Of a stretch of 64,000 bases of DNA, positions 8,339-16,753 are shown in pieces. A model generated the notes under the pieces. It ran no database searches. It saw nothing but the letters and a program-made list of their open reading frames with translations, and had not been told where the DNA came from. A program made the position numbers and the translations under genes. Each line of letters starts with the position of its first letter. Within the stretch, counting starts at the first letter, position 1. The DNA lies in contig NZ_LYVO01000012.1 in assembly GCF_001984055.1 (NCBI RefSeq), positions 1-64,000 of the forward strand. The letters are read 5' to 3'. This DNA comes from Variovorax sp. KK3. Lineage in GTDB: Bacteria > Pseudomonadota > Gammaproteobacteria > Burkholderiales > Burkholderiaceae_C.

Positions 8339-9543
8339 CGGATCTCCCGGGTGGCCGCCAGCCCCCGCAGGAACTGCTCGCAGCGCGCCAGCTGCGCCAG
8401 GGTGACGTATTCGTCGGGCTGGTGCGCCTGGGTGATGCTGCCGGGGCCGCACACCACCGTCGGAATGCCGGCCTGCTTGAAGAGGCCGGCCTCGGTGCCG
8501 AAGGCGACCAGCGCGGTGCGCGTCTCGCCCGACAGGCGCTGCGCCAGCCGCGTGACCGGGTCGTCGGCGCTGGTCAGGAAGCTGGGGATCTCGCAGATGG
8601 TCTCGAAGTTGAAGCCGGCCTCGGGCGCGATCTTCTTCATGCCGGCTTCCAGGCGGTTGGCATGCAGACGGATCTCTTTCTGCATGCGCTGCGCGTCGGC
8701 CGTGGGCAGGTCGCGAAACTCGTAGCGGAACTCGGCGTCGCGCGGCACCACGTTGTCGGCGATGCCGCCATGGAACTGGCCCACGCTGGCGGTGCTGAAG
8801 GGCACGTCGAAGCCGGCGCAGCGCGGCTCCTCGCGTTCGAAGCCCTCGGCCATGTCGCGCAGCCTGCCGATCAGGCGCGCCGCCATCTCGATGGCATTGA
8901 CCGAGCGCGGCGTCAGCGACGAATGCGCCTCCTTGCCGCGCACGCAGCAGCGGTAGCGGTACACGCCCTTGTGGGCGATGGCGGGGACCATCATGGTCGG
9001 CTCGCCGACGATGCAGGCCAGCGGCCGGATGTTCTGCTCTTTGAGGTCGGCGATCAGCTCGCGCACGCCGAAGCAGCCGACTTCCTCGTCGTAGCTGAAG
9101 GCGAAATGCACGGCGAAGGGCGAATCGCTTTCGATGAAATGCTGGGCATTGGCCAGGGCGATCGCGATGAAGCTCTTCATGTCGGCCGAGCCGCGGCCGT
9201 AGAGGCGGGGCTCCACCGACATCGATTCGCCGTTGTGCTCGTCCTGCGGCCAGTCCTGCACGATGGCCGACAGCGGGTCGACGCTCCAGGCCTGGCCGTC
9301 CCAGGGCACGGTGTCGGTGTGGCCCGAGACGATGACGCCGGCCGGCTTGCCGGCACCCAGGGTGGCGAAGAGGTTGGCCTTGGTCTTGTCGGCGTTGTAG
9401 GTCAGGCGGCTGCGCACGCCCAGGCCGGCCAGGTGGTCGCGGGCGAAGTCGATCAGCTCGAGGTTGCTGTTGGCGCTGACGGTGTTCATGCGCACCAGCG
9501 TCTGGGCGAAGTCTAGGCTGCGGGTGGAAAGGGGCGGTGGCAT
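8335..9543 (-). CDS. argE: Acetylornithine deacetylase
   Basis: A 402-residue M20 zinc hydrolase that removes acetyl from N2-acetylornithine in arginine synthesis. Metal and catalytic positions are visible: H75-x-D77 (GHTDTVPWDG), D121 (GRGSADMKSFI), E153-E154 (SYDEEVGCFG) and the C-terminal histidine in GSITQAHQPDEYV. Length and motifs are full-family. Its start follows a GACAAT hexamer by 6 nt with no Shine-Dalgarno. It is divergent from another M20 gene 129 bp away, and its stop overlaps the DUF445 start. Related N-acyl amino acid deacylases cannot be excluded, but the wording follows ArgE. Confidence 0.9.
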   Translation of the reverse strand: MPPPLSTRSLDFAQTLVRMNTVSANSNLELIDFARDHLAGLGVRSRLTYNADKTKANLFATLGAGKPAGVIVSGHTDTVPWDGQAWSVDPLSAIVQDWPQDEHNGESMSVEPRLYGRGSADMKSFIAIALANAQHFIESDSPFAVHFAFSYDEEVGCFGVRELIADLKEQNIRPLACIVGEPTMMVPAIAHKGVYRYRCCVRGKEAHSSLTPRSVNAIEMAARLIGRLRDMAEGFEREEPRCAGFDVPFSTASVGQFHGGIADNVVPRDAEFRYEFRDLPTADAQRMQKEIRLHANRLEAGMKKIAPEAGFNFETICEIPSFLTSADDPVTRLAQRLSGETRTALVAFGTEAGLFKQAGIPTVVCGPGSITQAHQPDEYVTLAQLARCEQFLRGLAATREIR

Positions 9544-9549
9544 CCGGGC

Positions 9550-9555
9550 ATTGTC
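9550..9555 (-). promoter_or_regulatory. Candidate -10 (GACAAT) for a leaderless argE mRNA
   Basis: On the minus strand GACAAT is followed by 6 nt and then the argE ATG at 9543. No ribosome binding site fits between. Confidence 0.4.
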
Positions 9556-9659
9556 ACAAAACTTGCAGCCGAATCGGGTGATTCGTCATACCTTGCATTG
9601 ATAAAGAAGCCGTTGTCGAGTGGAGAAGTCGCGGGGTGGCGAGTACTTACGGCTGAGCC

Positions 9660-9665
9660 TAGACT
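9660..9665 (+). promoter_or_regulatory. Candidate -10 (TAGACT) for the M20 amidohydrolase operon
   Basis: TAGACT ends 7 nt before the ATG at 9673, again leaving no room for a leader. The same hexamer occurs upstream of three other genes here (11992, 43753, and 57753 on the minus strand). Confidence 0.4.
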
Positions 9666-9672
9666 GCTGCTT

Positions 9673-10887
9673 ATGAAACTAATCGATTCTTTGGTCACGC
9701 AGGCGGCCGGCATGGCCGTCGTCCGGCGCGACCTGCATGCCCACCCTGAACTCTGCTTCAAGGAGGTTCGCACCGCCGACGTGGTGGCCGCCAAGCTCAC
9801 CGAATGGGGTATTCCCATTCACCGCGGCCTGGCCACCACCGGCGTGATCGGCATCGTCAAGAACGGCACCAGCGCCCGCGCGGTCGGCCTGCGCGCCGAC
9901 ATGGACGCATTGCCCGTCACCGAGCTCAACACCTTCGACCACGCCAGCAAGCACCCCGGCAAGATGCACGCCTGCGGCCACGACGGGCACACGGCGATGC
10001 TGCTTGCGGCAGCGCAGCATCTGGCGAAGAACCGCAACTTCGACGGCACGGTCTACCTGATCTTCCAGCCGGCCGAAGAAGGCGGCGGCGGCGCCCGCGA
10101 GATGGTGAAGGAAGGGCTCTTCGAGCAGTTTCCGATGGAGGCGGTGTTCGGCATGCACAACTGGCCAGGCATGAAGGCGGGCCAGTTCGCCGTCAGCCCC
10201 GGGCCGGCCATGGCATCGAGCAGCGAGTTCACCATCACCATCCACGGCAAGGGCGGGCACGCGGCGCTGCCGCACACCGGCATCGACCCGGTGCCGATTG
10301 CCTGCGAAATGGTGCAGGCCTTCCAGACCATCGTCACCCGCAACAAGAAGTCGACCGACCCGGGCGTCATCTCGGTGACCATGATTCATGCCGGCGAGGC
10401 CAGCAACGTCATCCCCGACACCTGCGAACTCAGGGGAACCGTGCGCACCTTCACCCTGGAGGCGCTGGACCTGATCGAAGCGCGCATGAGAACGATCGCC
10501 GAGCACGTGAGCGCGGCGCACGAGGCGCGGTGCGACTTCCATTTCCACCGCAACTACCCGCCCACCATCAACTCCGCGGCCGAGGCGAATTTCGCGCGCC
10601 GGGTGATGGCCGGCATCGTGGGCGAGGACAACGTGCTCGAGCAGGAGGGCGCCATGACCGCCGAAGACTTTGCGTTCATGCTTCAGGCCAAGCCCGGCGC
10701 CTACGCCTTCATCGGCAACGGCGACGGCAGCCACCGCGACCTGCACCATGGCGGCGGCCCCTGCATGCTGCACAACGCGAGCTACGACTTCAACGACGAG
10801 TTGATACCGCTCGGCGCGACCTGCTGGGTGCGGCTGGCCGAAGAGTTCCTGGGCAGCCCCGGCGCGGCCGAGGGGCGCGGCGCATGA
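9673..10887 (+). CDS. M20 family amidohydrolase (hippurate hydrolase-like)
   Basis: A 404-residue M20D peptidase/amidohydrolase. The metal-binding set is clear: C101-G-H103 (HACGHDGHTAML), E136-E137 (FQPAEEGGGGA), a histidine in FGMHNWPG and a late histidine in the C-terminal GGGPCMLHNASYDFND. The family cleaves N-acyl amino acids such as hippurate or indole-3-acetyl amino acids. Start chosen at MKLIDSLV; in-frame codons further upstream lie across the promoter region. Its stop overlaps the next gene by 4 nt, so it is cotranscribed with the DUF2817 protein. The physiological amide is not predictable. Confidence 0.92.
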   Translation: MKLIDSLVTQAAGMAVVRRDLHAHPELCFKEVRTADVVAAKLTEWGIPIHRGLATTGVIGIVKNGTSARAVGLRADMDALPVTELNTFDHASKHPGKMHACGHDGHTAMLLAAAQHLAKNRNFDGTVYLIFQPAEEGGGGAREMVKEGLFEQFPMEAVFGMHNWPGMKAGQFAVSPGPAMASSSEFTITIHGKGGHAALPHTGIDPVPIACEMVQAFQTIVTRNKKSTDPGVISVTMIHAGEASNVIPDTCELRGTVRTFTLEALDLIEARMRTIAEHVSAAHEARCDFHFHRNYPPTINSAAEANFARRVMAGIVGEDNVLEQEGAMTAEDFAFMLQAKPGAYAFIGNGDGSHRDLHHGGGPCMLHNASYDFNDELIPLGATCWVRLAEEFLGSPGAAEGRGA

Positions 10888-11978
10888 TCGGCGTCGGCGA
10901 GGCCTTCGCACCCCGGTACGCGCTGGCGCGGCGCAAGTTTCTCGAAGGCTGCGCCGGCGCCGGGCTTGCCGTGCGCTCCCACGTGCATCCGCTCGCGGGC
11001 CGCGACGGCGAGGAGCTGGCGCTCGACGTGGCGCTCGACGGCGCGCCGGACGCCGAGGCGCTGTTGATCGTCAGCAGCGGCTGCCATGGCGTGGAGGGCC
11101 ACTGCGGCAGCGGCGTGCAGGTGTTCGCGCTGCACGACGCCGAGTGGCGCGAGAAGGCGCGCGACCGCGGCGTGGCGGTGCTGTACCTGCATGCGCTCAA
11201 CCCGCACGGCTTTTCGCTCGGCCGGCGCGTGACCCACGAGAACGTGGACCTGAACCGCAACTTCGTGGATTTTTCGAAGCCGCTGCCGGTCAACGAGGCC
11301 TATGCCAGCCTGCATGCGCTGCTGCTGCCCGAAGCCTGGCCGCCCACGCCCGACAACCAGGCCGCGATCGACACGCTGATCGCGCGCGAAGGCCTGGCCT
11401 TCTACCAGGCCGCCGTGAGCCGCGGCCAGTACCAGTTCGCCGACGGCCTGTTCTTCGGCGGCGCCGCGCCGACCTGGAGCAACCGCACCGTGCGCGAGGT
11501 GCTGCGCACGCATGCCGCCGCCGCGCGGCGCGTGGGCTGGATCGACATGCACACCGGGCTCGGCCCCAACGGCATCGGCGAGCGCATCTTCGCCTGCCGC
11601 GACGACCCCGCGGCCTACGCGCGTGCCAATGCCTGGTGGGGCACGCCGGCCTTGCCGGTCACCTCGATGTACGACGGCTCGTCCACCTCGGCCTTTCTGA
11701 CGGGGCTCATGGCCTTTTCGCTGGAAGAAGAATGCCCGCGGGCCGAGTTCACCGCGATCGCGCTCGAATACGGCACCGAGCCGATGCTCGAAGTCATGAC
11801 CGCGCTGCGCGGCGACCACTGGCTGCACCGGCACCCGGGCGCGCCGGCCGAACTGGCAGAGTCGATCCGCGCGCGCATGTTCGCCGCCTTCTACAGCGAC
11901 ACCGATGCCTGGCGCGGGCAGGTGATCAGCCAGGCGCGGCAGGCGATGTTCCAGGCCGCAGACGGGTTGGCCGGATAG
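10884..11978 (+). CDS. DUF2817 (M14 carboxypeptidase-like) protein
   Basis: A 364-residue protein of the DUF2817 family, related to zinc carboxypeptidases of the M14 clan. The zinc-site motif is H68-G-V-E71 (SSGCHGVEG), followed by the NVDLNRNFVDF arginine/substrate-binding segment, a histidine in WIDMHTGLG and a probable general-base glutamate in FTAIALEYGTE. All expected catalytic residues are present, so an active hydrolase is likely. No signal peptide, so cytoplasmic. Coupled to the M20 gene by a 4-nt overlap, which suggests both act on the same class of peptide or amide substrate. Confidence 0.88.
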   Translation: MIGVGEAFAPRYALARRKFLEGCAGAGLAVRSHVHPLAGRDGEELALDVALDGAPDAEALLIVSSGCHGVEGHCGSGVQVFALHDAEWREKARDRGVAVLYLHALNPHGFSLGRRVTHENVDLNRNFVDFSKPLPVNEAYASLHALLLPEAWPPTPDNQAAIDTLIAREGLAFYQAAVSRGQYQFADGLFFGGAAPTWSNRTVREVLRTHAAAARRVGWIDMHTGLGPNGIGERIFACRDDPAAYARANAWWGTPALPVTSMYDGSSTSAFLTGLMAFSLEEECPRAEFTAIALEYGTEPMLEVMTALRGDHWLHRHPGAPAELAESIRARMFAAFYSDTDAWRGQVISQARQAMFQAADGLAG

Positions 11979-11991
11979 CCCGTTCAGAACT

Positions 11992-11997
11992 TAGACT
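11992..11997 (+). promoter_or_regulatory. Candidate -10 (TAGACT) upstream of the molybdopterin oxidoreductase
   Basis: TAGACT lies 25 bp before the ATG at 12023, with TTGGCC at 11967-11972 as a possible -35 (19-bp spacer). Transcription may alternatively continue from the gene upstream. Confidence 0.3.
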
Positions 11998-12022
11998 CGA
12001 CGGGAAACTGCTCCCGCCCACC

Positions 12023-14047
12023 ATGAATTCCCCGACCCAGGTGCTCGGCGCCTGCCCCCACGATTGCCCCGACACCTGTTCCTTCGTGACCACCGTGCAG
12101 GAAGGCCGCGCCGTCAAGCTGCAAGGCAACCCCGAGCACGCGCACACGGCGGGTGCCTTGTGTACCAAGGTCTCGCGCTACATCGAGCGCAACGATCATC
12201 CCGAGCGGCTGCTCAGCCCGATGAAACGGGTGGGCCCCAAGGGCAGCGGCCGCTTCGAGGCCGTGAGCTGGGATGCCGCCCTCGATGACATCGCCGCGCG
12301 CCTGAACGCCCTTGCAAACGACAGGCCGGAGGCGATCCTGCCCTACAGCTACGCCGGCACCATGGGCCTGGTGCAGGGCGAATCGATGGACCGGCGCTTC
12401 TTCCACAAGCTCGGCGCCTCGCTGCTCGACCGCACCATCTGCTCGACGGCCGGCGGTGAAGCCATGACGTACACGCTGGGCGGCAAGGTGGGCATGCGGA
12501 TGCAGTTCTTCGCCGAGGCGAAGCTGATCCTGATCTGGGGCAGCAACTCGATCGCGAGCAACCTGCACTTCTGGCGGCACGCCCAGGCGGCCAAGCGGGC
12601 CGGCGCCAGGCTGGTGTGCATCGACCCGCGCCGCACCGAAACCGCCGACAAATGCGACGAGCACGTCGCGCTGCTGCCGGGCACCGATGCCGCGCTGGCC
12701 CTGGCGCTGATGCACGAGCTGATCGTGCATGACTGGCTCGACCACGACTACATCGCGCAGCACACCCTGGGCTGGGAGCCGCTGCGAGCGCGCGCGCTGC
12801 AATGGCCGCCTGCGCGCGCGGCCGCCGTCTGCGGCGTGCCCGAGGCGCAGATCGTCGACCTGGCCCGCGCCTACGGCACCACCCGCCCGGCCGCGATCCG
12901 CCTCAACTACGGCATGCAGCGGGTGCACGGGGGCGGCAACGCAGCGCGCGCCATCGCCTGCCTGCCCGCGCTGGTTGGTGCCTGGCGTGAGCGCGCCGGT
13001 GGCTTGCTGCTCAGCAGCTCCGGGTTGTTTCCGGTGGACCGCGCCGCGCTGCAGCGGCCCGACCTGCTGGCCGGCCGCCGGCCGCGCACCATCAACATGA
13101 GCACCATCGGCGACGCGCTGCTCGACCGCGCGAATCCGGTCGACGCGATCGTCGTCTACAACAGCAACCCGGTGGCGGTGGCGCCGGACTCGGGCAAGGT
13201 GGTCGCGGGCTTCGCGCGCGAAGACCTCTTTACGGTGGTGCTGGAGCAGTTCCAGACCGACACCGCCGATTACGCCGACTACCTGCTCCCCGCCACCACC
13301 CAGCTCGAGCACTGGGACATCCACACCAGCTATGGCCACACCGACGTGCTGCTGAACCGGCCCGCCGTGGCGCCGCGCGGCGAGGCGCGCAGCAACGCCT
13401 GGGTGTTCCGCGCGCTGGCACGCCGCATGGGCTTCGACGACCCTTGCTTCGCCGATGACGACGAAGCGCTGTGCCGCAGCGCCTTCGCGCCGGGCGTGAT
13501 CGACTTCGAGGCGCTCGCGGTCCGGGGCTTCGCGACGCTGCCGCTGCCCGATGCGCCCTATGCCGGTGGCGCATTTCCCACGCCCTCGGGTCGCTGCGAG
13601 TTCTTCAGCGCGCGCCTCGCCGCGATGGGGCAGGACGGCCTGCCGGACCACGTGCCCAACCACGAGCCGGCCGGCAGCTCCACCGCGTTTCCGCTCGCGA
13701 TGATCTCGCCGCCCGCGCGCAACTTCCTCAACTCGAGCTTCGTCAACGTGAAGAGCCTGCGTGCCATCGAGGGCGAGCCGCTGCTGGAAATCCACGAAAG
13801 CGATGCCGCCGCGCGCGGCATCGTCGACGGCGCGATGGTGCGCGTGTTCAACCGGCGCGGCGAACACCGCTGCCGCGCCGAGGTGTCGCGCCGCGCCCGA
13901 CCGGGCGTGGTGCACGGGCTGGGCATCTGGTGGCGCAAGCTCGGCGTGGACGGCACCAACGTCAACCAGCTCACCAGCCAGCGGCTGACCGACATCGGCC
14001 GCGGCCCCACCTTCTACGACTGCCTGGTCGAGGTGGCGCCGGCATGA
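12023..14047 (+). CDS. Molybdopterin-dependent oxidoreductase (iron-sulfur, cytoplasmic)
   Basis: A 674-residue member of the DMSO reductase/formate dehydrogenase superfamily. The N-terminal 4Fe-4S cluster motif is C11-x3-C15-x3-C19 with a fourth cysteine in GALCTKV. Cofactor-binding landmarks follow: WGSNSIASNLHFW, CIDPRRTETADKCD, and the MoCo-dinucleotide-binding C-terminal domain with NPVAVAPDSGKV and QLTSQRLTDIGRGPTFYD. There is no twin-arginine signal, so the enzyme acts in the cytoplasm. The subgroup is usually annotated simply as molybdopterin oxidoreductase; substrate unknown. Its stop overlaps the next gene by 4 nt. Confidence 0.92.
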   Translation: MNSPTQVLGACPHDCPDTCSFVTTVQEGRAVKLQGNPEHAHTAGALCTKVSRYIERNDHPERLLSPMKRVGPKGSGRFEAVSWDAALDDIAARLNALANDRPEAILPYSYAGTMGLVQGESMDRRFFHKLGASLLDRTICSTAGGEAMTYTLGGKVGMRMQFFAEAKLILIWGSNSIASNLHFWRHAQAAKRAGARLVCIDPRRTETADKCDEHVALLPGTDAALALALMHELIVHDWLDHDYIAQHTLGWEPLRARALQWPPARAAAVCGVPEAQIVDLARAYGTTRPAAIRLNYGMQRVHGGGNAARAIACLPALVGAWRERAGGLLLSSSGLFPVDRAALQRPDLLAGRRPRTINMSTIGDALLDRANPVDAIVVYNSNPVAVAPDSGKVVAGFAREDLFTVVLEQFQTDTADYADYLLPATTQLEHWDIHTSYGHTDVLLNRPAVAPRGEARSNAWVFRALARRMGFDDPCFADDDEALCRSAFAPGVIDFEALAVRGFATLPLPDAPYAGGAFPTPSGRCEFFSARLAAMGQDGLPDHVPNHEPAGSSTAFPLAMISPPARNFLNSSFVNVKSLRAIEGEPLLEIHESDAAARGIVDGAMVRVFNRRGEHRCRAEVSRRARPGVVHGLGIWWRKLGVDGTNVNQLTSQRLTDIGRGPTFYDCLVEVAPA

Positions 14048-15198
14048 GGCGTCGCCGCGCCGCTTCGCGTCTGGGCCTGGGGGCGCTGGCCCTGGCGCTG
14101 CTGGGCGGTTGCGCGGACCTGGGCTACTACTGGCAATCGGCCAGCGGCCACATCGACCTGATGCGCGCGGCGCGCCCGGTGCCGGAATGGCTGCAGGACC
14201 CGAAGGTCTCCGAGCCGCTCAAGGCCAAGCTGGAACTGGCGCAACGCATCCGCCGCTTCGCCGTGGCCGAACTGGGCTTGCCCGACAACGCCAGCTACAA
14301 GTCGTATGCCGACCTGCATCGCGCCGCCGCGGTCTGGAACGTGGTGGCGGCGCCGCCGCATTCGCTGACCCTCAAGACCTGGTGCTTCCCGGTTGCCGGC
14401 TGCGTCGGCTACCGCGGCTACTACGAAGAGGCCGCGGCGCGGGCCGAAGCCGCCGTGCAGAGCGGGCAGGGCCTGGAGTCGGTCGCGTACCCGGTGCCGG
14501 CCTATTCCACGCTGGGCTGGATGAACTGGGCCGGCGGCGACCCGCTGCTGTCCACCTTCATCGGCTACCCGGAAGGCGAACTCGCCCGCATCGTGTTCCA
14601 CGAACTCGCGCACCAGGTGCTCTACGTCGCGGGCGACACCATGTTCAACGAATCCTTCGCCACCGCGGTGGAGCGCATCGGCGGCGCGCGCTGGCTGCAG
14701 ACCCAGGCCGGCGAGGCCGCGCGCCTGGAGTACGCCCAGTTCGACGCGCGTCGCCAGCAGTTTCGTGTGCTGACGGCGAACACGCGGCGTGCCTTGGCGG
14801 ACGTCTATGCCTCGCTGGCGGCGCAGCAGCAGGACTGGGCCACGGTCGACGTGCAGAAGAATGCGGCGATGGAGGAGTTTCGCCGGCGCTATGCCGAACT
14901 GCGCGCGGGCTGGAGCGGCCCGCGGCAGGGCGCCTACGACGGCTGGGTGGCCCGCGCCAACAACGCGCTCTTCGGCGCGCAGGCCGCCTACGACGACCTG
15001 GTTCCCGGCTTCGAAGCCCTGTTCGAGCGCGAGGGCCGCGACTGGCCGCGCTTCTACGCCGAAGCCAGGCGCCTCGCCGCACTGCCGCAAGACCAGAGAT
15101 TGCAGGCGCTGCGCGGCGGCGACGCGACACCGGCCGCCGGCATGCCGGCCGAGCAAATTCATCGACAACCGCAACGACAGGGAGGGCCCGGTGCCTGA
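14044..15198 (+). CDS. Lipoprotein aminopeptidase (PF10023-type zinc peptidase)
   Basis: A 384-residue lipoprotein. An arginine-rich N-terminus and hydrophobic stretch end in the lipobox LLGGC with Cys23 as lipidation site. The zinc-peptidase motif HELAH is at residues 186-190, followed by FNESFATAVERIG, which provides the third ligand; this combination and the opening GYYWQSASGHIDLM are hallmarks of the predicted-aminopeptidase family PF10023. It should sit in the cell envelope facing the periplasm. Start ATG overlaps the previous stop. The last 30 residues (RQPQRQGGPGA) overlap the start of the next gene. Confidence 0.9.
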   Translation: MRRRRAASRLGLGALALALLGGCADLGYYWQSASGHIDLMRAARPVPEWLQDPKVSEPLKAKLELAQRIRRFAVAELGLPDNASYKSYADLHRAAAVWNVVAAPPHSLTLKTWCFPVAGCVGYRGYYEEAAARAEAAVQSGQGLESVAYPVPAYSTLGWMNWAGGDPLLSTFIGYPEGELARIVFHELAHQVLYVAGDTMFNESFATAVERIGGARWLQTQAGEAARLEYAQFDARRQQFRVLTANTRRALADVYASLAAQQQDWATVDVQKNAAMEEFRRRYAELRAGWSGPRQGAYDGWVARANNALFGAQAAYDDLVPGFEALFEREGRDWPRFYAEARRLAALPQDQRLQALRGGDATPAAGMPAEQIHRQPQRQGGPGA

Positions 15199-15559
15199 CA
15201 TCCAGATCGAACGAAGCCACAACCTGGGCATCGACGCCGCGCGGACGATCGCGCGCCGATGGGTCCGGCAGGTCGAGCAGGACTACGGGCTGAGCTGCAG
15301 CTACGAAGAGGGCGACACGCAGGACCTGGGCCGCTTCAGCCGGGCCGGCGTCGACGGCCGCGTCGAGGTCAGCGGGACCGCGTTCAAGCTCCACGCCACG
15401 CTGGCCGGCCTGTTCGCCGGCTTCAGCGAACAGATCGAGCACCGCCTGCGGACGAAGCTCGACGAGCTGCTGGGCGAGGGCCCGCAAAAGGGCAGAGCAG
15501 GCAGTGGAGGCGATGAAGGCGAGGACGACGACGCCTACAACGACAAGGACTGGCGCTGA
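15191..15559 (+). CDS. Polyhydroxyalkanoic acid system (PHA granule-region) family protein
   Basis: A 122-residue protein of the PHA_gran_rgn family (PF09650). It opens with PDIQIERSHNLGIDAARTIARRW and contains GRVEVSGTAFKLHATLAGLF, both typical. The family is linked to PHA granule clusters; its molecular role is unclear, though the fold resembles small lipid-binding or polyketide-cyclase-like proteins by inference. The C-terminus is a very acidic tail. GTG at 15191 is the start, supported by AGGGAGG about 5 nt upstream; it overlaps the preceding gene by 8 nt. A phasin gene lies 2 kb away. Confidence 0.85.
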   Translation: MPDIQIERSHNLGIDAARTIARRWVRQVEQDYGLSCSYEEGDTQDLGRFSRAGVDGRVEVSGTAFKLHATLAGLFAGFSEQIEHRLRTKLDELLGEGPQKGRAGSGGDEGEDDDAYNDKDWR

Positions 15560-15581
15560 GGCGTCTCGTCGGCCGCGCGGC

Positions 15582-15842
15582 TCAACCGCCGCGCAGCGAT
15601 TCGATCAGGTCGACGTACTTCTGCTTGGCCTCGTCGGCGCTCGCGCCCTTCTGGGCGGTCCAGGCGTCCCACTTGGCGCGCGCGACGATGTCGCTGAAGC
15701 TGGGCTTCTTCTCGGTGTTGTCGCCGACGGTCGCCTGCTTGAACAGGCCGTAGATCTTCAGCAGGGTCGGGTTGTCGGGGCGCTCGGGGAGCAGGCGCGA
15801 GTTGGCTTGGGCGGTTTCGAACTGGGCGTTCAGGTCGGACAT
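15582..15842 (-). CDS. Acyl-CoA-binding protein (ACBP)
   Basis: An 86-residue ACBP, the standard full length for this four-helix acyl-CoA carrier. Diagnostic segments are LLKIYGLFKQATVGDN, KPSFSDIVARAKWDAWTAQKG and EAKQKYVDLIESL; the ligand-contacting Tyr and Lys residues of the family are present. It binds long-chain acyl-CoA esters in the cytoplasm. It is convergent with the PHA_gran_rgn gene and upstream of nothing obvious; TAAGAT about 30 bp before the ATG may be its -10. Bacterial ACBPs are scattered and this genus commonly has one. Confidence 0.95.
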   Translation of the reverse strand: MSDLNAQFETAQANSRLLPERPDNPTLLKIYGLFKQATVGDNTEKKPSFSDIVARAKWDAWTAQKGASADEAKQKYVDLIESLRGG

Positions 15843-15906
15843 GGCGGAAGTCTTGTGGCGGAAGGCCGCATCTTAAGTGGCGGTTCCGTTGAAAAACGCG
15901 CGCGGC

Positions 15907-16737
15907 TCAATCGGTGAGGCCTGCGCGTGCCAGTTCGATGTCCAGTCGTTCGCGGGCATCCACGGGTTCGAGCGCGGCGGCCCGTTCGTAGAGGCGGGTG
16001 GCGTCCGCCGTGCGACCTTCGCCTTCCAGCATCAGGAGCCCGCGCGCATATTCCATCAACGCGCCGGCCGAACGCGGGTGCAGCGACAGGCCCTTCTCGA
16101 AGAGCTCGATCGACGTCTCGGCCCGCACGCCGTAGGTCATGCGGCCGACCAGCGCACCGACCTTGTCGATCACTTCCGCATGGAAGGCCGCGAGCGCGAT
16201 GTGGGCCGCGGCATGCTGGGGTTCGAGTTCGATCACGTGCTCCAGCGCGCCCTTGAGCTTGCTGCCCAGGCCCTGCGCCAGGGCCCGCGCGACGCTGATG
16301 CCCTGGCTGTAGCGGCCCAGCGCGTAGGCCTGCCAGAACAGCGCCTGGCAGTTGTCCGGCTCCGCGGCGGCCTGCGTGGCGGCACGCTCCGCCACCTGCC
16401 TGAACAGCGCCTGCCGTGCGGCTTCGCGCGGCTCGAGGTAGGTGGCGTAGATGGCGGTCGCCTGGTTGCAGAGGATCAGGCCGTCGTGGCCCAGGCGCAG
16501 CCCCAGATGGGCGGCACGCTCGAATTCGCCGCTGTGGTACAGCGCCCAACCCTCGGCCAGCGGCCCCTTCGCCGGCGGCGGCAGGCCTTGGCCCACGTGC
16601 AGCCGGTCCCAGTGCTTGAGCACCTGTGCGCTGTCGTAATGAGGCGCGTCCCGGTACGGCATGGGCGTCCAGGGCTCCGAACTGGAAGCGGTGCCGCCGG
16701 ACAGCAGCGAGAGGGGGCGAAGGTCGGGGTGGGCCAT
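15907..16737 (-). CDS. TPR-repeat protein
   Basis: A 276-residue helical repeat protein. TPR-like units are visible at about residues 60-100 (LAEGWALYHSGEFERAAHLGLRL), 130-165 (DNCQALFWQAYALGRYSQGISVARAL), 165-200 (LEHVIELEPQHAAAHIALAAFHAEVI) and 215-265 (FEKGLSLHPRSAGALMEYARGLLML, then ATRLYERAAALEP). No signal peptide or membrane helix. ATG at 16737 begins MAHPDLRPL; the frame is open further upstream, but that part is antisense-like and overlaps the TetR gene. It lies just downstream of that TetR gene (16-nt gap) and is probably cotranscribed. Function unknown. Confidence 0.85.
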   Translation of the reverse strand: MAHPDLRPLSLLSGGTASSSEPWTPMPYRDAPHYDSAQVLKHWDRLHVGQGLPPPAKGPLAEGWALYHSGEFERAAHLGLRLGHDGLILCNQATAIYATYLEPREAARQALFRQVAERAATQAAAEPDNCQALFWQAYALGRYSQGISVARALAQGLGSKLKGALEHVIELEPQHAAAHIALAAFHAEVIDKVGALVGRMTYGVRAETSIELFEKGLSLHPRSAGALMEYARGLLMLEGEGRTADATRLYERAAALEPVDARERLDIELARAGLTD

Positions 16738-16753
16738 GGAACGCCTTGGCCGT

